Part shown: positions 52,055 through 62,792 of the stretch, piece after piece | How the letters are laid out: each line of letters opens with the position of its first letter | Numbering within the stretch: position 1 is the stretch's first letter | From: Neoconidiobolus thromboides FSU 785 | Lineage: Eukaryota > Entomophthoromycota > Entomophthoromycetes > Entomophthorales > Neoconidiobolaceae | Direction: 5' to 3' | Length of the DNA stretch: 64,000 bases | NCBI GenBank assembly: GCA_025603075.1 | Contig: MU626270.1 | Location: forward strand, 1-64,000 | Notes under the pieces: generated by a model | Database searches by the model: none | What the model was told of the DNA's origin: nothing | The model's input: the letters and a program-made list of their open reading frames with translations, nothing else | Position numbers and translations under genes: made by a program

Positions 52055-52488
52055 TCAATTTAGATTCATATTTTTAATTTAAATTTTACTTTTTAATTTC
52101 TTTTATAAATTATAAGTCTAAAAAGTAAGCAAATTAATGAAAGAATTAAATAATATTGATCGGGATTTAAATTAATAATTATTAAAATCTATTAATTTAA
52201 TATTATTTTCAAATATAATATTACTTTTTAAATCATTTATTAATTGAAGATCTTGGTCTTAAATTTGTATTGTTAAATTTGCTAATATTATTGAGAATTT
52301 CGATCGATTCTGGCTACTAATAAAACACAAACAAATTGATCAGGAGTGTATACAATGTAAAACATTTGTCTGATAAAATGGATACTACTTTCAAAAGTTC
52401 ATCATGTTTTATTTTAATGTGTTAAATTCATCTTGTAATTTACTATTTTTATTGAATTTTATTCTAGTTTGAATGAAAATATCCCAAA
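52055..52488. other. AT-rich spacer
   Basis: No gene or repeat recognised. Confidence 0.4.
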
Positions 52489-52592
52489 TTACTATATTAC
52501 TATATTACTATATTACTATATTACTATATTACTATATTACTATATTACTATATTACTATATTACTATATTACTATATTACTATATTACTATA
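52489..52592. repeat. 8-bp tandem repeat (TTACTATA)n, 13 units
   Basis: 104 bp of perfect head-to-tail TTACTATA. Perfect units suggest recent expansion or ongoing homogenisation. Confidence 0.92.
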
Positions 52593-52913
52593 ACAAAGTT
52601 TATTTGCATCCAGAAAAAATTACTCATGTAAAATGTACATCTTAAAACAATTAAAGAAATTGACTGCTCAATTGATTATCGAATATAGAAGTAAAAATAG
52701 CAAGTATATGTAATCAATCGATTTATTGTTAACAAAGTATTATTCCATAACATATTAAATATATATAAGCATTATGTTTTAGTAACTCAATAATTTATAA
52801 ATGCTATCAATAAAGCAATAAAGGTGAATCTAATAATATAAAGCCAGCTTTAAATTTATATATCAAAAATATTAAATTTTATTATCAACTTATCAATTAA
52901 TACTATCTAGTTT

Positions 52914-53045
52914 ATGCTCTACCAAACGAAGTTCACTTTTATATTAGCTTTTATAATTACTCTAGCATCTACTATGTCTCATCAACCATATATCATGAAG
53001 TTTAAAAAAAGAGATCTACCTGTAATAGCCTACATAGCTTTATAA
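52914..53045 (+). CDS. Small secreted peptide precursor (43 aa)
   Basis: ATG at 52914. A clean signal peptide (MLYQTKFTFILAFIITLAST) is followed by MSHQPYIMKF, a dibasic KKR, and a ten-residue tail DLPVIAYIAL before the TAA at 53043-53045. The tail after KR would be released by a Kex2-type protease, as with peptide pheromones or short secreted peptides, but it has no CaaX box and no repeat of the unit. No family recognised. It sits about 590 bp before another secreted-protein gene. Chance is possible at this length, but signal peptide, dibasic site and short C-terminus in order argue for a gene. Confidence 0.4.
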   Translation: MLYQTKFTFILAFIITLASTMSHQPYIMKFKKRDLPVIAYIAL

Positions 53046-53637
53046 TATAGATAATGTCATGATAGATCAATTTCAAGGAGAATGATCCCTTTTTCACGAA
53101 TCTAGTAATATAAAATAGTATTAAATAATTAAAAATTATTGTCTAGATAATCTAAGTATAAATGGTAGTTTAAATCATTTTAATAAAATATATCACAGTT
53201 GTTCTTGAGAGAATAATAAAATGAAAAAATATTTTGCTTCTAAATGTATTAAACATTGTTTTGACGAATGTCAAAATCTTAAAGAAACAAGGAAATGGAT
53301 ATATAATTCCATTTTTTTCTGAGCTTGAGACCTTCAAAATTAAATGTGATATTGACATGCTTTATTCATCACAAACATAAAAAAATAGGATATTTGTGAT
53401 CTACAAACACTACTATTAAATTAAAAAGTTAGTACTTATAACATCATTTAATTATTACGATATTATTTAGTTGATATTATTAAAGTTTGGCATTTTAAAA
53501 GATCCAAATGTATGATTATCATCAAATCAGTAGATCCATGATAATTTACTTAAAATAGAAAGCTATGTCCTAATAATAATTATAAATTAAGTATAAATAA
53601 AACCTCATTGTTTGATTTATAAAATAATTTTTTAAAC
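53046..53637. other. Spacer between two secreted-protein genes
   Basis: No ORF of note on the plus strand; a 62-codon minus-strand frame (53170-53358) has no motif. TATAAAT at 53592-53598 lies 40 bp before the next start and may be its TATA box. Confidence 0.4.
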
Positions 53638-54141
53638 ATGAAAGTGACTTATTTATTATCTTTTATTGCAGTGGTAGTTAGTAGTCCAGTACTTGATTCA
53701 CCTAGTAATAATAATATTAATATACTTACACGTTCTTCTTTCTCTTTTTTTGGTAAAAGATGCGTCCATACTCGTACAAAAGATCAAGAAGATAAGTTTT
53801 GTGAATGGTTAAAAGCAAAAAACTTTTTGGTACCTGACAAAAGTATTCGACCTGTAGACTGTACTGTGGAATGCACTGGGTTCCTTGAAAAACCACATCA
53901 TGAAAAAGTTTGTCGTAATGAAGCAATATCTAGATTTGGAAATACATGTGTAGATGATTTATGTCGTTCTTGTTGGAATTATATAAGAAGAGATTGTCAT
54001 GCTCAATGTGGCTATACAAATAAAGGAGATGGATGCGCTAAAGATAATTATGGCCGTTGTTTAAATAGGGATCGTAGCCAAGATAAAGAAGTGTACTTAC
54101 CAGGGCTTGGTATGGTTAATAAAGACGCTGCCGGGCTTTAA
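53638..54141 (+). CDS. Cysteine-rich secreted protein with Kex2-like site
   Basis: 167 residues, no intron. Signal peptide MKVTYLLSFIAVVVSSPVLD with probable cut near Ser16. A propeptide (DSPSNNNINILTRSSFSFF) ends in GKR, a Kex2 site, so the mature protein starts at CVHTRTKDQ. It has 12 cysteines, with spaced pairs such as CTVEC, CVDDLC followed by RSC, and CHAQC, an even number that fits six disulfides. Basic and hydrophilic otherwise. No fold recognised; Cys-rich secreted proteins of fungi include defence-like, adhesion and effector-type proteins, which cannot be told apart here. Upstream TATAAAT at 53592. Ends LGMVNKDAAGL. Confidence 0.7.
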   Translation: MKVTYLLSFIAVVVSSPVLDSPSNNNINILTRSSFSFFGKRCVHTRTKDQEDKFCEWLKAKNFLVPDKSIRPVDCTVECTGFLEKPHHEKVCRNEAISRFGNTCVDDLCRSCWNYIRRDCHAQCGYTNKGDGCAKDNYGRCLNRDRSQDKEVYLPGLGMVNKDAAGL

Positions 54142-54429
54142 GTACATTAAAATAATTAATTTTAGTTGTTTATATTTAATAAACATTACAGTTTAAAATT
54201 TCATTATTAAATTATTTAGCATTCCCCTATATTAAAAATAGTGTTATAACTTGTATCATAAAATCTAAAATACTTTAACATATCAATTTAGATTTAAGCA
54301 ATACCATTCAATTATTGATATCAATTTGACTAAATAAATAACTCAGCTAATTCTGTTTCTATTATATTTTAATATAAAAAAGTATAAATAAAAAAACATT
54401 ATTTTCATAAATAACCTTATTTTTTTACT
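54142..54429. other. Spacer
   Basis: AT-rich 3' region of the Cys-rich gene; nothing else seen. Confidence 0.35.
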
Positions 54430-54535
54430 ATATGGGAATGTATTTTTGTTTAAGAATTTTACTAACAAATTTTCCGCTCAAATAGTGCTTAAAAAATGGA
54501 AAAAGTAATGAAGTCAAAAAAAACACCCCCGTATA
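54430..54535 (+). mobile_element. MITE family M1, copy 19
   Basis: 106 bp, plus orientation, from ATATGGGAATGTATTTTTGT to AACACCCCCGTATA. Internal TTTTACTAACAAATTTTCC and CAAATAG are intact. Lies about 90 bp past the SHQ1 stop. Confidence 0.85.
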
Positions 54536-54625
54536 CACTTTTAGTTTTAATTAATACATCAATAAAAATATACAACATAATTCATAAACATAATACAAAA
54601 CGTTCTATTTTTATTAACCTTTTCT

Positions 54626-56562
54626 TCAATCTTCTATTATTTCTGCTTCCTTTGACAATTCTTCCAATGCAATAAGGTACCAATCATCAAACGTTTCTTT
54701 TTCTAGTTTAGTTTTATGAAGCATATTAGCTAGACCACGAATTGGATTGACCCTAATTAAAAAATTAACACTCATTCCTATAAAAATATTCTATAATAAC
54801 ACTTACTTAGCCATAGACTGTAACCATATAATATAATCATCCAATATAATTTTTGAATAAATATAATAAATTTCATGGTGATCAAAAGTATGTTTAATCT
54901 CTAATAATACTTTTAATAAAGCTCTTTTACCAAGTTTAAAGATATAATAACAATCATTCACTATCTTTTCACTTAATTCAAAATTACGATACAATGGGTA
55001 AGCTAATGAACGACGCCTATTACTTATTAATACTTCTTCTAATTGTTCAAATTTCTATAAAAAAATTAATTATTATAAACAATGTAATATATAATTTAAT
55101 TTACCTCAAGACAAGATATTGTAGCAGCTAATTTACCAATACACCAAGCTGATTCAACATTAGAATCGCCTTCATTGATTCTTAAATCATAACAATAAGC
55201 TAAAATTAAATCCGTTAGTCCTAAATAAATACATCTTTCTTCATTATTCTCAATAATAAATTCTCTATTTGGTAAATTTAATAAAATTTCTTTTTCTTTT
55301 TCCGTTAATTTCAAATGCTTATTTTGATTAGCTATATCATCGAGTTTTGGATTAATCATTTCAATTTTAGGTTTAATTGATAATGTTTCCATAACATCGC
55401 TTAACTCATTTGTACTGCTTGGTATTTCTTGAATTTTACTTTGAATTGGTACGTCATTATCTTTAACCACTGATGTGTGATCTATTTCTTCTATTAAAAG
55501 TAATGAATTATCATTTTTCTTTTGTTCTTTTTGTTCTTTTTCTTGAATATTAACATTATCTTTATTTTGTCCTTTATTAATCAAATTGTATTCTCTTTGT
55601 ACTTCTTTAAATATTTTCTCCCATTTAGTTTTATATTTCAATATAGATTGAAAATAAGGTTCGTTTTGATTAAGATAATCATTTCTAGTGATAAAAATGA
55701 ATAAAATTAAGCAATTAAAAATATATTTCATACTTACATATAATGATCATCATCAAATTGAGTATCTTCATTTTCAATTCGAGTCATTCTTCTTTCTTCA
55801 AAAGTACTAGCTTCTGGATCTAAAATTTCATTAACATCGTTACCACCTTCTTTAACATGGAGCAAATAACCCGTATATTTTTGATTAAACCCATATCCAT
55901 CTTTTGTAATTAAAGATGTTGTCTTTAAAGAAAATGATATAAATAAATTATTTTAAAAAAAACTCTATTACCTTTTCTTCCACCTTTTGTGGTATCTCCC
56001 AATCAATATCTTCAACTAATAGAATTAAAAATACCAAATAAATAAATTCTACTTCATTATATAATACTCACCATCTAATCTTTCACTAGGAGGTACCTCA
56101 TGGTTTGTTGAGTTAATCACTTCAATCAATGGAGTTTTGTTTTTGTTCAATTCCATTTTAGTAGCCAATAATTTTGATACTAAATCCAAGTCCTCAAATT
56201 CTTCACCAACATTTAATTTAGCTACTTTGATAATAAAATCTCCTTTCTCAATATCATATTTAGCTATTGATCGCTCATCTTCAATTACTTCCCCTGGTAA
56301 ATTTAGTCTATAAAAAGTAGAAATGTTAGTAATGAGAGAGGGATAATATATTATTTAACTGTTTGCCTTAAGAAATAGGGTGCTATATGAAAACGAAACT
56401 CTTTTCCATCAACGTAGAAATCGACGTTTTGAGCCTAAAAGTTTAGATTTGTTATGTTCATTCTTAAAATAAAAATAGAGTACTTACTTTAACATAAGGA
56501 GCATGGATTACAATGTGTAAATAATTATTGTCTTGGGTAATTTTAAATTTAGGCGTTATCAT
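54626..56562 (-). CDS. SHQ1: Shq1, box H/ACA snoRNP assembly chaperone
   Basis: Chaperone that holds dyskerin/Cbf5 before assembly of H/ACA snoRNPs, acting in nucleus and cytoplasm. Start at 56562 (MITPKFKITQDNNYLHIVIH): the N-terminal CS/p23-like domain, with FRFHIAPYFLRQTVKLNLPG and YDIEKGDFIIKVAKLNVGEE. The central part has DGYGFNQKYTGYLLHVKEG and FEERRMTRIENEDTQFDDDH, both typical of Shq1. The C-terminal Shq1 domain has YLGLTDLILAYCYDLRINEG, ESAWCIGKLAATISCLE, KLGKRALLKVLLEIKHTFD and IYSKIILDDYIIWLQSMAK, ending near KEAEIIED. About seven introns. A disordered Lys/Glu-rich insert (about 55430-55590) lies between CS and Shq1 domains. Highly confident. Confidence 0.92.
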
Positions 56563-56955
56563 TGCTATTATGTATTAATAGTGCTTTTTTTTTATATTGG
56601 TAATTGAAAATGATTTAATAATATTCAAAAAAAAAGAATAAATAAATTGATTTGAAAAAAGTTAATTTTGAATTTTGATTAAAATTTTATTTTAAAAATG
56701 GAAAATGGGCTGTTTATTCTTGAAAGAGAGGATTATAAAATTTTAACAATTCCGTCAATTTATAATAATCTATTTTAAATACATTTAGTAGTTGTACAAT
56801 AGTTTATTTTAAAATAATACTATGTGTTAAAAACATCGAAAATACAAATAACTGCTTTTTAACTTAATATAACATTATAGCTTTAATATTAAATTTTATT
56901 TATTAATCCAAAAATAGCACTTGTTTAAAAAAATCATAAATTTATTTCATCCTTA
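56563..56955. other. Intergenic, SHQ1 promoter and PMT4 3' region
   Basis: About 390 bp, AT-rich, no gene. Confidence 0.4.
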
Positions 56956-59595
56956 CTATTCTAAAGTATTTTGGATAGTAGGCTCATCTATGCTAGACTC
57001 TTCTTCTTTTTCTGGGATGATATCCTCTTCTACATTTACTTCTTCATTACTTTCAGTTGATTTTTCATCAGCTTTAGTATCTTCTTTTTTGGCATAATGA
57101 AGATCCCAAGAAGAAAGCCATTTACGTTGAATTACTTCATTACCATTCTTTAATCCAAATCCATAAGTAATAGGAGCAAAATAATAGAAACAAGCAATTT
57201 GTAACACAATAACAACAAAACTAACAATATATGCCACAGTGGAAGTTGTAACTGGTTTTGTTTGTTTAAATTGGGGAATGGTTGGTAAAGTGATTTCTTC
57301 GGCTAACTCACCTTCTTTTAAAGCAACAGTAGTATTCTTTGAAATGACTTCAACCTCATGAGTGTTATCTGGATAATCTGGTACAACTGGATCTACTTTA
57401 GAATAAAAGCCATATTGAATAGCAGCACCAACTAAGCAATATTTAAAGATTAAAGCAGGTAAATAATGATGTAAAAATAATTGACGACCCATTGGGAAAA
57501 AGGGGAAGTAATGTAAACCCCAAGCCATTAATAAAAAGAAACCTGAATTATAAATACGATTATGGAAACCTAAATAAAATTGATTAAAACATATTATAAG
57601 AATAAATAAATAGAACTAAAATTACCTAAATCACTTGTGGTATAACCACGACGTAATAAAAACTGGTCCGAAATAAAATAAGCAACAAATAATAAAATGA
57701 CTAAAGATCCTAAAAAGTAACCAAATGGATTACCAAGTAAATAAATTTGTTCTTTTTTTCCAAAAGTATCACGTGTCCAATAAGAACAGCCACGATGAGT
57801 AATTGGCCATTGCCATGGGCGAGTAGCATAAGGATGAGAAGCAGAAATTTGATTATTTTTAACTAACATTTCACGGTGCAATTCAATAAATTTTAAGAAA
57901 AAGTTACGATGTTTTGGTTCCTTATGTTGAATTTCAGTATCATTTTTACCAATAATTTCATTTACGAACCAATTATTAGTATCATCTTGTAAATTTTTAT
58001 TTCCATTCACTTCGTTATGTTTATAACCCCATTCAGGTAATTTAACTGGATGACTCCAAATTGCTACAGAAGTTTCTTGATGTAATATTTTGGTATATTG
58101 AGATCTAGATTTCCATACCTGTCCTTCATCTTCAGAATCTACGGATATTTTAAAATATGTGAACTTCATCTTTTCAGTTGAATTATTAGCAATATCAATG
58201 TCAACAGTAGTAACTTCTTCATTAGTTGGCATAGTTGGTGATGCAACATCATGAGTCATTAGTAAAGAATTAGTATTAACATGTTCAAATCGAACAATAT
58301 CTCCATTTTTAACAAAGTCTTGTTCTTCTAAACCATCATCTAAATCTTCTTTAGGAAGTACACGCCAATGATTATTGGAATCTGAATGTGGGTATCCAGT
58401 GACCTGTTGACCTTGAGAAGAAACACGTCCATCTTTATACCTAAGAGGATAACGATCGGTATGAGAATGTAAAAAGTTTTTAGTTGATTTGTGTTTAATT
58501 GTAATAACATCACCATAGCGAATTTCAAAACTGTTTAAATGAATTTCATTACCTTTTAAAGTAGATTGAAATTCTGGACTCATATAAGCATCACCAGTAC
58601 CAGAATTAGATAGGACTTTAAAATGAATCCAAAAGATAGATAAATATACTATGATTGGTACAAAAATAAGACCAACAGCTCTTGCTGCAAAATGTTTACC
58701 TACATATTTCATTGAATATCCTCTCTTAATATCTAACATTTTCCATAAATCAACAATGACACAGATACCAACAGTTAATATAACAAATAAACCAACCATC
58801 TTAACACCTAATGTTAAAGCAAGAGAAATACCAGTAGCAATTAACCAAAACCACCAACCATTTGTAAATTCACCATATTTAAATTTGTAAAATCGAATAT
58901 AACAGTAAATTGATAATGTAGCAAAAAATATAAGTTGAGAATCTAGTAAAATAAGTCTAGATTGAGTCACTAAAGAACCATCAAATAATACTAGAATTGT
59001 AGAAACAACAGAAGGTAAAATAGAATACCCAGATTCACGCATACACATGTAAACTAAAGGTACATTTAAAGCACCAAAAATAGCCGAAGTTGCACGTAAA
59101 CCAACATAAGGTACATTATAATCTGCATATACTAAACCGATTTTTTCAAATAGAAAAGAACCATCAAAGCCAATAAAATAACCTCCTAAGGCTAATACCA
59201 TCTTTGCCAATGGTGGATGCACATCAAAGAAAAATTCTCTACGTAAATAATAACTGGCAAACTTACCAAAATGGACTTCATCAAACACTACTTCCCCAGG
59301 AAATGATAAATCATAAAAACGAGTAACAAAACCTAAAAAGATAAACAATAATAACCAGTAATGAGAATACATTTCGTATGAGGTCCAGCTGCGTTTTATC
59401 TATAAGGTTTTTAATGTTAATAAAGATAATAGTTAGTAGCTGTAATGAACTATTACCTCTTGAGTTGGTTTATTTCTATCAGAAATAGTGGAGGTTGATT
59501 TTAAATCCTTAGTATCATTATTCACTTGGCCACCTCCAACTGGGCGACTCCTTAAATTTTTTTGACCCTCTGATGCAGAGAAGGAGGAACTCATC
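56956..59595 (-). CDS. PMT4: Protein O-mannosyltransferase Pmt4
   Basis: ER membrane enzyme that transfers mannose from dolichol-phosphate mannose to Ser/Thr of secretory proteins. Three exons. Start at 59595 (MSSSFSASEGQKN); exon 1 splices from PTQE to IKRSWTSYEMYSHYWLLLFI through an intron with a perfect TACTAAC. TM1/loop 1 has GEVVFDEVHFGKFASYYLRR with the catalytic Asp-Glu and FFFDVHPPLAKM. MIR repeats follow (STKNFLHSHTDRYPLRY, SSQGQQVTGYPHSD, LLMTHDVASPTMPTNEE). GDAYMSPEFQSTLKGN and SHPYATRPWQWP are PMT4-type. A second intron joins TTSDLG to FHNRIYNSGFF, then HYFPFFPMGRQLFLHHYLPA. Overall similarity is to the PMT4 branch rather than PMT1/2. The C-terminal tail is unusual: a long acidic region (KADEKSTESNEEVNVEEDI). 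About 830 residues. Confidence 0.93.
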
Positions 59596-60036
59596 TTGTA
59601 GTTATAGAATTAGTTGTATATTATTATAAGAAAAAGTTTTTTTTTGAATTTTTGAAGTTTAATTTAATATTATTATTGTAGCCAATTAAATCAAAATACA
59701 TAATCAATTAATCGTGGCAGGTTTTTATTTTTTTTAAAAGGAGTTTAAATAAAGGGTCTAAAATTAGATTTCATCATTATGTTTGTTGAATATTATAATA
59801 TCAAAAATAATGTTTGTATTAATTTATTTCTAATATTATCAAAAAGTTATGCTAAGTTGTTTTTGTGTTAAATCAATTTTTATAAAAAAAGTAAAAATAA
59901 AATATTATTCTATTTAAATATAGTAAATAACAACTTATGTTTTAAAGTTTTATTTTATACAAAAGAATAAAAGTCACGTTTAAATAATTAAATAATAATT
60001 CAATAGCATCATTTTAAAATACAAATTATTTGATAA
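59596..60036. other. Intergenic, PMT4 promoter
   Basis: About 440 bp, AT-rich. No ORF or repeat recognised. Confidence 0.4.
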
Positions 60037-60819
60037 TTAAACATATGGATTATCTTCCAAAACCAATTTCAAAATATCTTTATCCACCATATTCTTTAGC
60101 TTGCCTTCCTTATCCCCATCTTTAATCGCTTGTCTAACTTTCGTTGAAGAAACCTCTTCATGGCATTTTTCCAATAGTTCAAAATAAACAATTTTTTCTT
60201 TAAACCTTAATAACAACTTATCCATTTCTTTATCTACAATTTCTTCTCCTCTTTTAGTATAATAGATATTACCATTTAAAAAAAAAGGTTTTAATGTCTC
60301 TACCATACTTTCATAATTATATTCTTTCATGTAATATTTAAAATCAAGCACCCGAATTAAAGTATCATAACCCATAATAAAATGATACTTCATTTCCTTA
60401 TTCCTACTCACTTGACTCAAAACATTTATTTTATCGATAAATTTTCCTGAAGTAGTCAAAGCAATATCACTAAAAATTAACTTATCTTGGTACTGTTTGA
60501 TAAGCTTATCATGCATCAATTTCATATAATGTAGTCTTTGTTCAATACTAGCCCCAGTAAAGTTTATTTTATCCATGTTTTTATTACTTAATAATAAAAG
60601 TAAGCCTACTGAAGTTTGTGTTTTGAGTAAATGATTTAAGCTTACTTGGACTAATTGCTCATGTGCTATCGTTGGTGGGTTATATGAAGAGTCTAAGATT
60701 AATAGGTGCTTACAGGCGGTTAAAGTTTTGGTGTTGGTGTTAAAAAAACTAATGGAATTAGTCTGGTTTAATTGTTCAATTACTTGTTGAATTTGTTTTA
60801 TAATTGAGTTTTTTAGCAT
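60037..60819 (-). CDS. NMNAT-like nucleotidyltransferase (Pof1 type)
   Basis: 260 residues, intronless. Rossmann nucleotidyltransferase fold: ILDSSYNPPTIAHEQLVQVS is the phosphate-binding (NP-x-H) loop near residue 34, YHFIMGYDTLIRVLDFKYYM is the substrate-site region (GxDxL), and EVSSTKVRQAIKDGD is the ISSTxVR motif that binds ATP. The layout and sequence match yeast Pof1 and fungal nicotinamide-nucleotide adenylyltransferase-like proteins, which make NAD from nicotinamide mononucleotide or act in quality control. The start at 60819 (MLKNSIIKQIQQVI) is divergent from MHR1 with 176 bp between. Fairly sure of family; function in NAD synthesis is inferred. Confidence 0.8.
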   Translation of the reverse strand: MLKNSIIKQIQQVIEQLNQTNSISFFNTNTKTLTACKHLLILDSSYNPPTIAHEQLVQVSLNHLLKTQTSVGLLLLLSNKNMDKINFTGASIEQRLHYMKLMHDKLIKQYQDKLIFSDIALTTSGKFIDKINVLSQVSRNKEMKYHFIMGYDTLIRVLDFKYYMKEYNYESMVETLKPFFLNGNIYYTKRGEEIVDKEMDKLLLRFKEKIVYFELLEKCHEEVSSTKVRQAIKDGDKEGKLKNMVDKDILKLVLEDNPYV

Positions 60820-60995
60820 TAATGATTATAGTAAACGAAAAGAGTTGCTTAGTTTTATTTTTTAAAGTTTTTTGATTGGATCAACTTTTTAATTGAGAAT
60901 AATAATCAAAAACTCAAACCAAATTTTGGCTATTTTTTCATTCCCATAAACTTCAGTTCAATTTACTTTGAAGCGAAACTCAAAAAAATAAAAGA
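60820..60995. promoter_or_regulatory. Bidirectional promoter region, NMNAT-like/MHR1
   Basis: 176 bp between divergent start codons 60819 and 60996. No clear TATA or known motif. Confidence 0.5.
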
Positions 60996-61671
60996 ATGGC
61001 AGCCCAAGCTAAAATCAGTTTACAAAACAGTGTATTTTTATTCCGTCATATTACAAATGGTCAAGTAGTACCTTCTAGATCCAATGTATTAAAGGTAATA
61101 TAAAGCTATGATAACTCAATAAATTACTCCTACTTTAATATAGTTAGATAATGTCTGGAACCATTTAAAAGAACCTGTCCATAAATTACGTAAAGACCAT
61201 TGGAAGCCAATCGCTGTAGTCTCTGGTTTTGAAGATCTGAGAACAGCGGATATAGTATGGCATTCACTAACTACTTATCCTAACCCAATCCGTGATGAAA
61301 AGTGGATCACTTTACCAAAACGTTTACGTCGAGTCCAAGAGTTAGATCAAGCAGAACATAAACTTTCAGCATTATGTCGTATATTAACTGAGTTACCAGA
61401 ACATTCAAAGGATAATAGAGTATTTCCAGAAGGTCTTAAAGGAGATTTAAATTTAACTATTTTATGGGAAACTGAACATTTTAAAAATTTACCACAAAAA
61501 CAAGGATTGAGTTGGCCAGAATTTATTAATCATCAAAAATTAAATCTTATTAGAGGTAGAAATTTAGCAAACCAAGAACTTAATACTACTCATTCTGGTG
61601 TGGAAAAATTGATCAAATTACAAGATATGCATAAACAAAGGATTGAAAGTAAGAAGGAATTAACTCAATAA
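60996..61671 (+). CDS. MHR1: Mhr1/mL67-type mitochondrial protein
   Basis: About 208 residues from two exons: 60996-61094 and 61144-61671. Start at 60996 (MAAQAKISLQNSVFLFRHIT), with NGQVVPSRSNVLK before the intron; then LDNVWNHLKEPVHKLRKDHW, PIAVVSGFEDLRTADIVWHS, KWITLPKRLRRVQELDQAEH and GDLNLTILWETEHFKNLP, ending ESKKELTQ. These blocks (LRKDxWxP, short N-terminal RHITNGQVVPS) match fungal Mhr1/mL67, a large-subunit mitoribosome protein that in yeast also supports mitochondrial DNA recombination. Whether the recombination role is kept is unknown. A decayed second copy lies 206 bp downstream. Divergent from the NMNAT-like gene. Confidence 0.88.
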
Positions 61672-61876
61672 TAGATAAAATACCCATTATATTATTAATG
61701 AAAATAAAATTAGATAGTTCATTTACTAATTATTGATATTATGTTATTGATTTTTAATACTATTATATCTATTGAAAATTAAATGATCATATGAAATAAT
61801 GAATATATAAACATTAAATTCAAATTTAGGTTTTTAACCTTTTTAACAGTTCAATTTATTTTAACAGCTTTAAGGA

Positions 61877-62531
61877 ATGCTAATATTGCCTAAACTTAGT
61901 TTACAATGTGGTTTAGTTATACAACATCATACTACAAATGGACAAGTGGTACTATATGTATCTAGGGTATTACAGATAAATTCGGAAGAAATCACTTTAA
62001 TTGAAGAAAATGAGTTTTCTAATAAAGTTGGACAATGCCCAAACTCATTTAAAACAACTTGTTCGCAAATTATGTTAGATCATTGGAAACCCATTGCAGT
62101 AATGTGTGGCTTTGATCATTATAAAATGAGAGATATTGTATGGTATTCTTTATTCACCTATTTGAACTCGATTTGTGATAAGAGTTAGTTAACGTTACCA
62201 AGACATTTATGTAAAGTAAAAGAGATAGATCAAACAGAACATGAACTGTTTTCATTATGGCGTATATTAACTAGCTTACCAAATTACCAAAATGACGAAA
62301 GAGCATTCTCACAAGGTCTTAAGGTGGATTAAACTTAATCATTGCTTGGGAAATAAAATGCTATAAGAACATACTTTTAAAGCAAGAACTTAACTGGCCT
62401 GAGTTTATTCATCATCAAAAATTGAATTTTATTAGAGGTGGAAATTTGGTTAGTAGAGAACTTACACTACTCATTTTGGGGTTTCTAAATTGTACAGTAT
62501 CTGATAAACACAAAAATAAAATTGAATTTTA
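61877..62531 (+). pseudogene. Decayed tandem copy of MHR1
   Basis: Follows the same protein order as the gene at 60996-61671 with heavy divergence. It starts at 61877 (MLILPKLSLQCG) and reads HHTTNGQVVLYVSRVLQ, LDHWKPIAVMCGFDHYKMRD and IVWYSLFTYLNSICDK. A TAG at 62186-62188 replaces the Trp of KWITLP. The frame continues as LTLPRHLCKVKEIDQTEHEL, then shifts near 62320 (the GLKGDLNLT equivalent) and resumes LNLIIAWEIKCYKN and LNWPEFIHHQKLNFIRGGNL. The copy has no intron where MHR1 has one: read-through sequence fills that position. A real coding copy is excluded by the stop and frameshift. Confidence 0.85.
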
Positions 62532-62792
62532 AGAGTTTGGAACAAAAGTAGAATATATGTGCGTATATTATTAATGAAAATAAATTAGGTAATTCATTTA
62601 TTTTTATTATTATATTATATTATCATTAATATTATATCTAATAAAAAACAACTATACCTAAATAATTTTATTAGAAGAATGAAATAAAAAGAACTAAATT
62701 ACAAAGCTATTATTTCAATAACTTTATAACTTAATAAAAGTATAAAAATTTAAAAAAACTTTTTCTATTTATAAATTGAAAAAACCATGATT

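Noticed and set aside
52489-52592. CRISPR-like repeat array
   Set aside because: Units are contiguous 8-mers with no spacers, in a eukaryotic genome.
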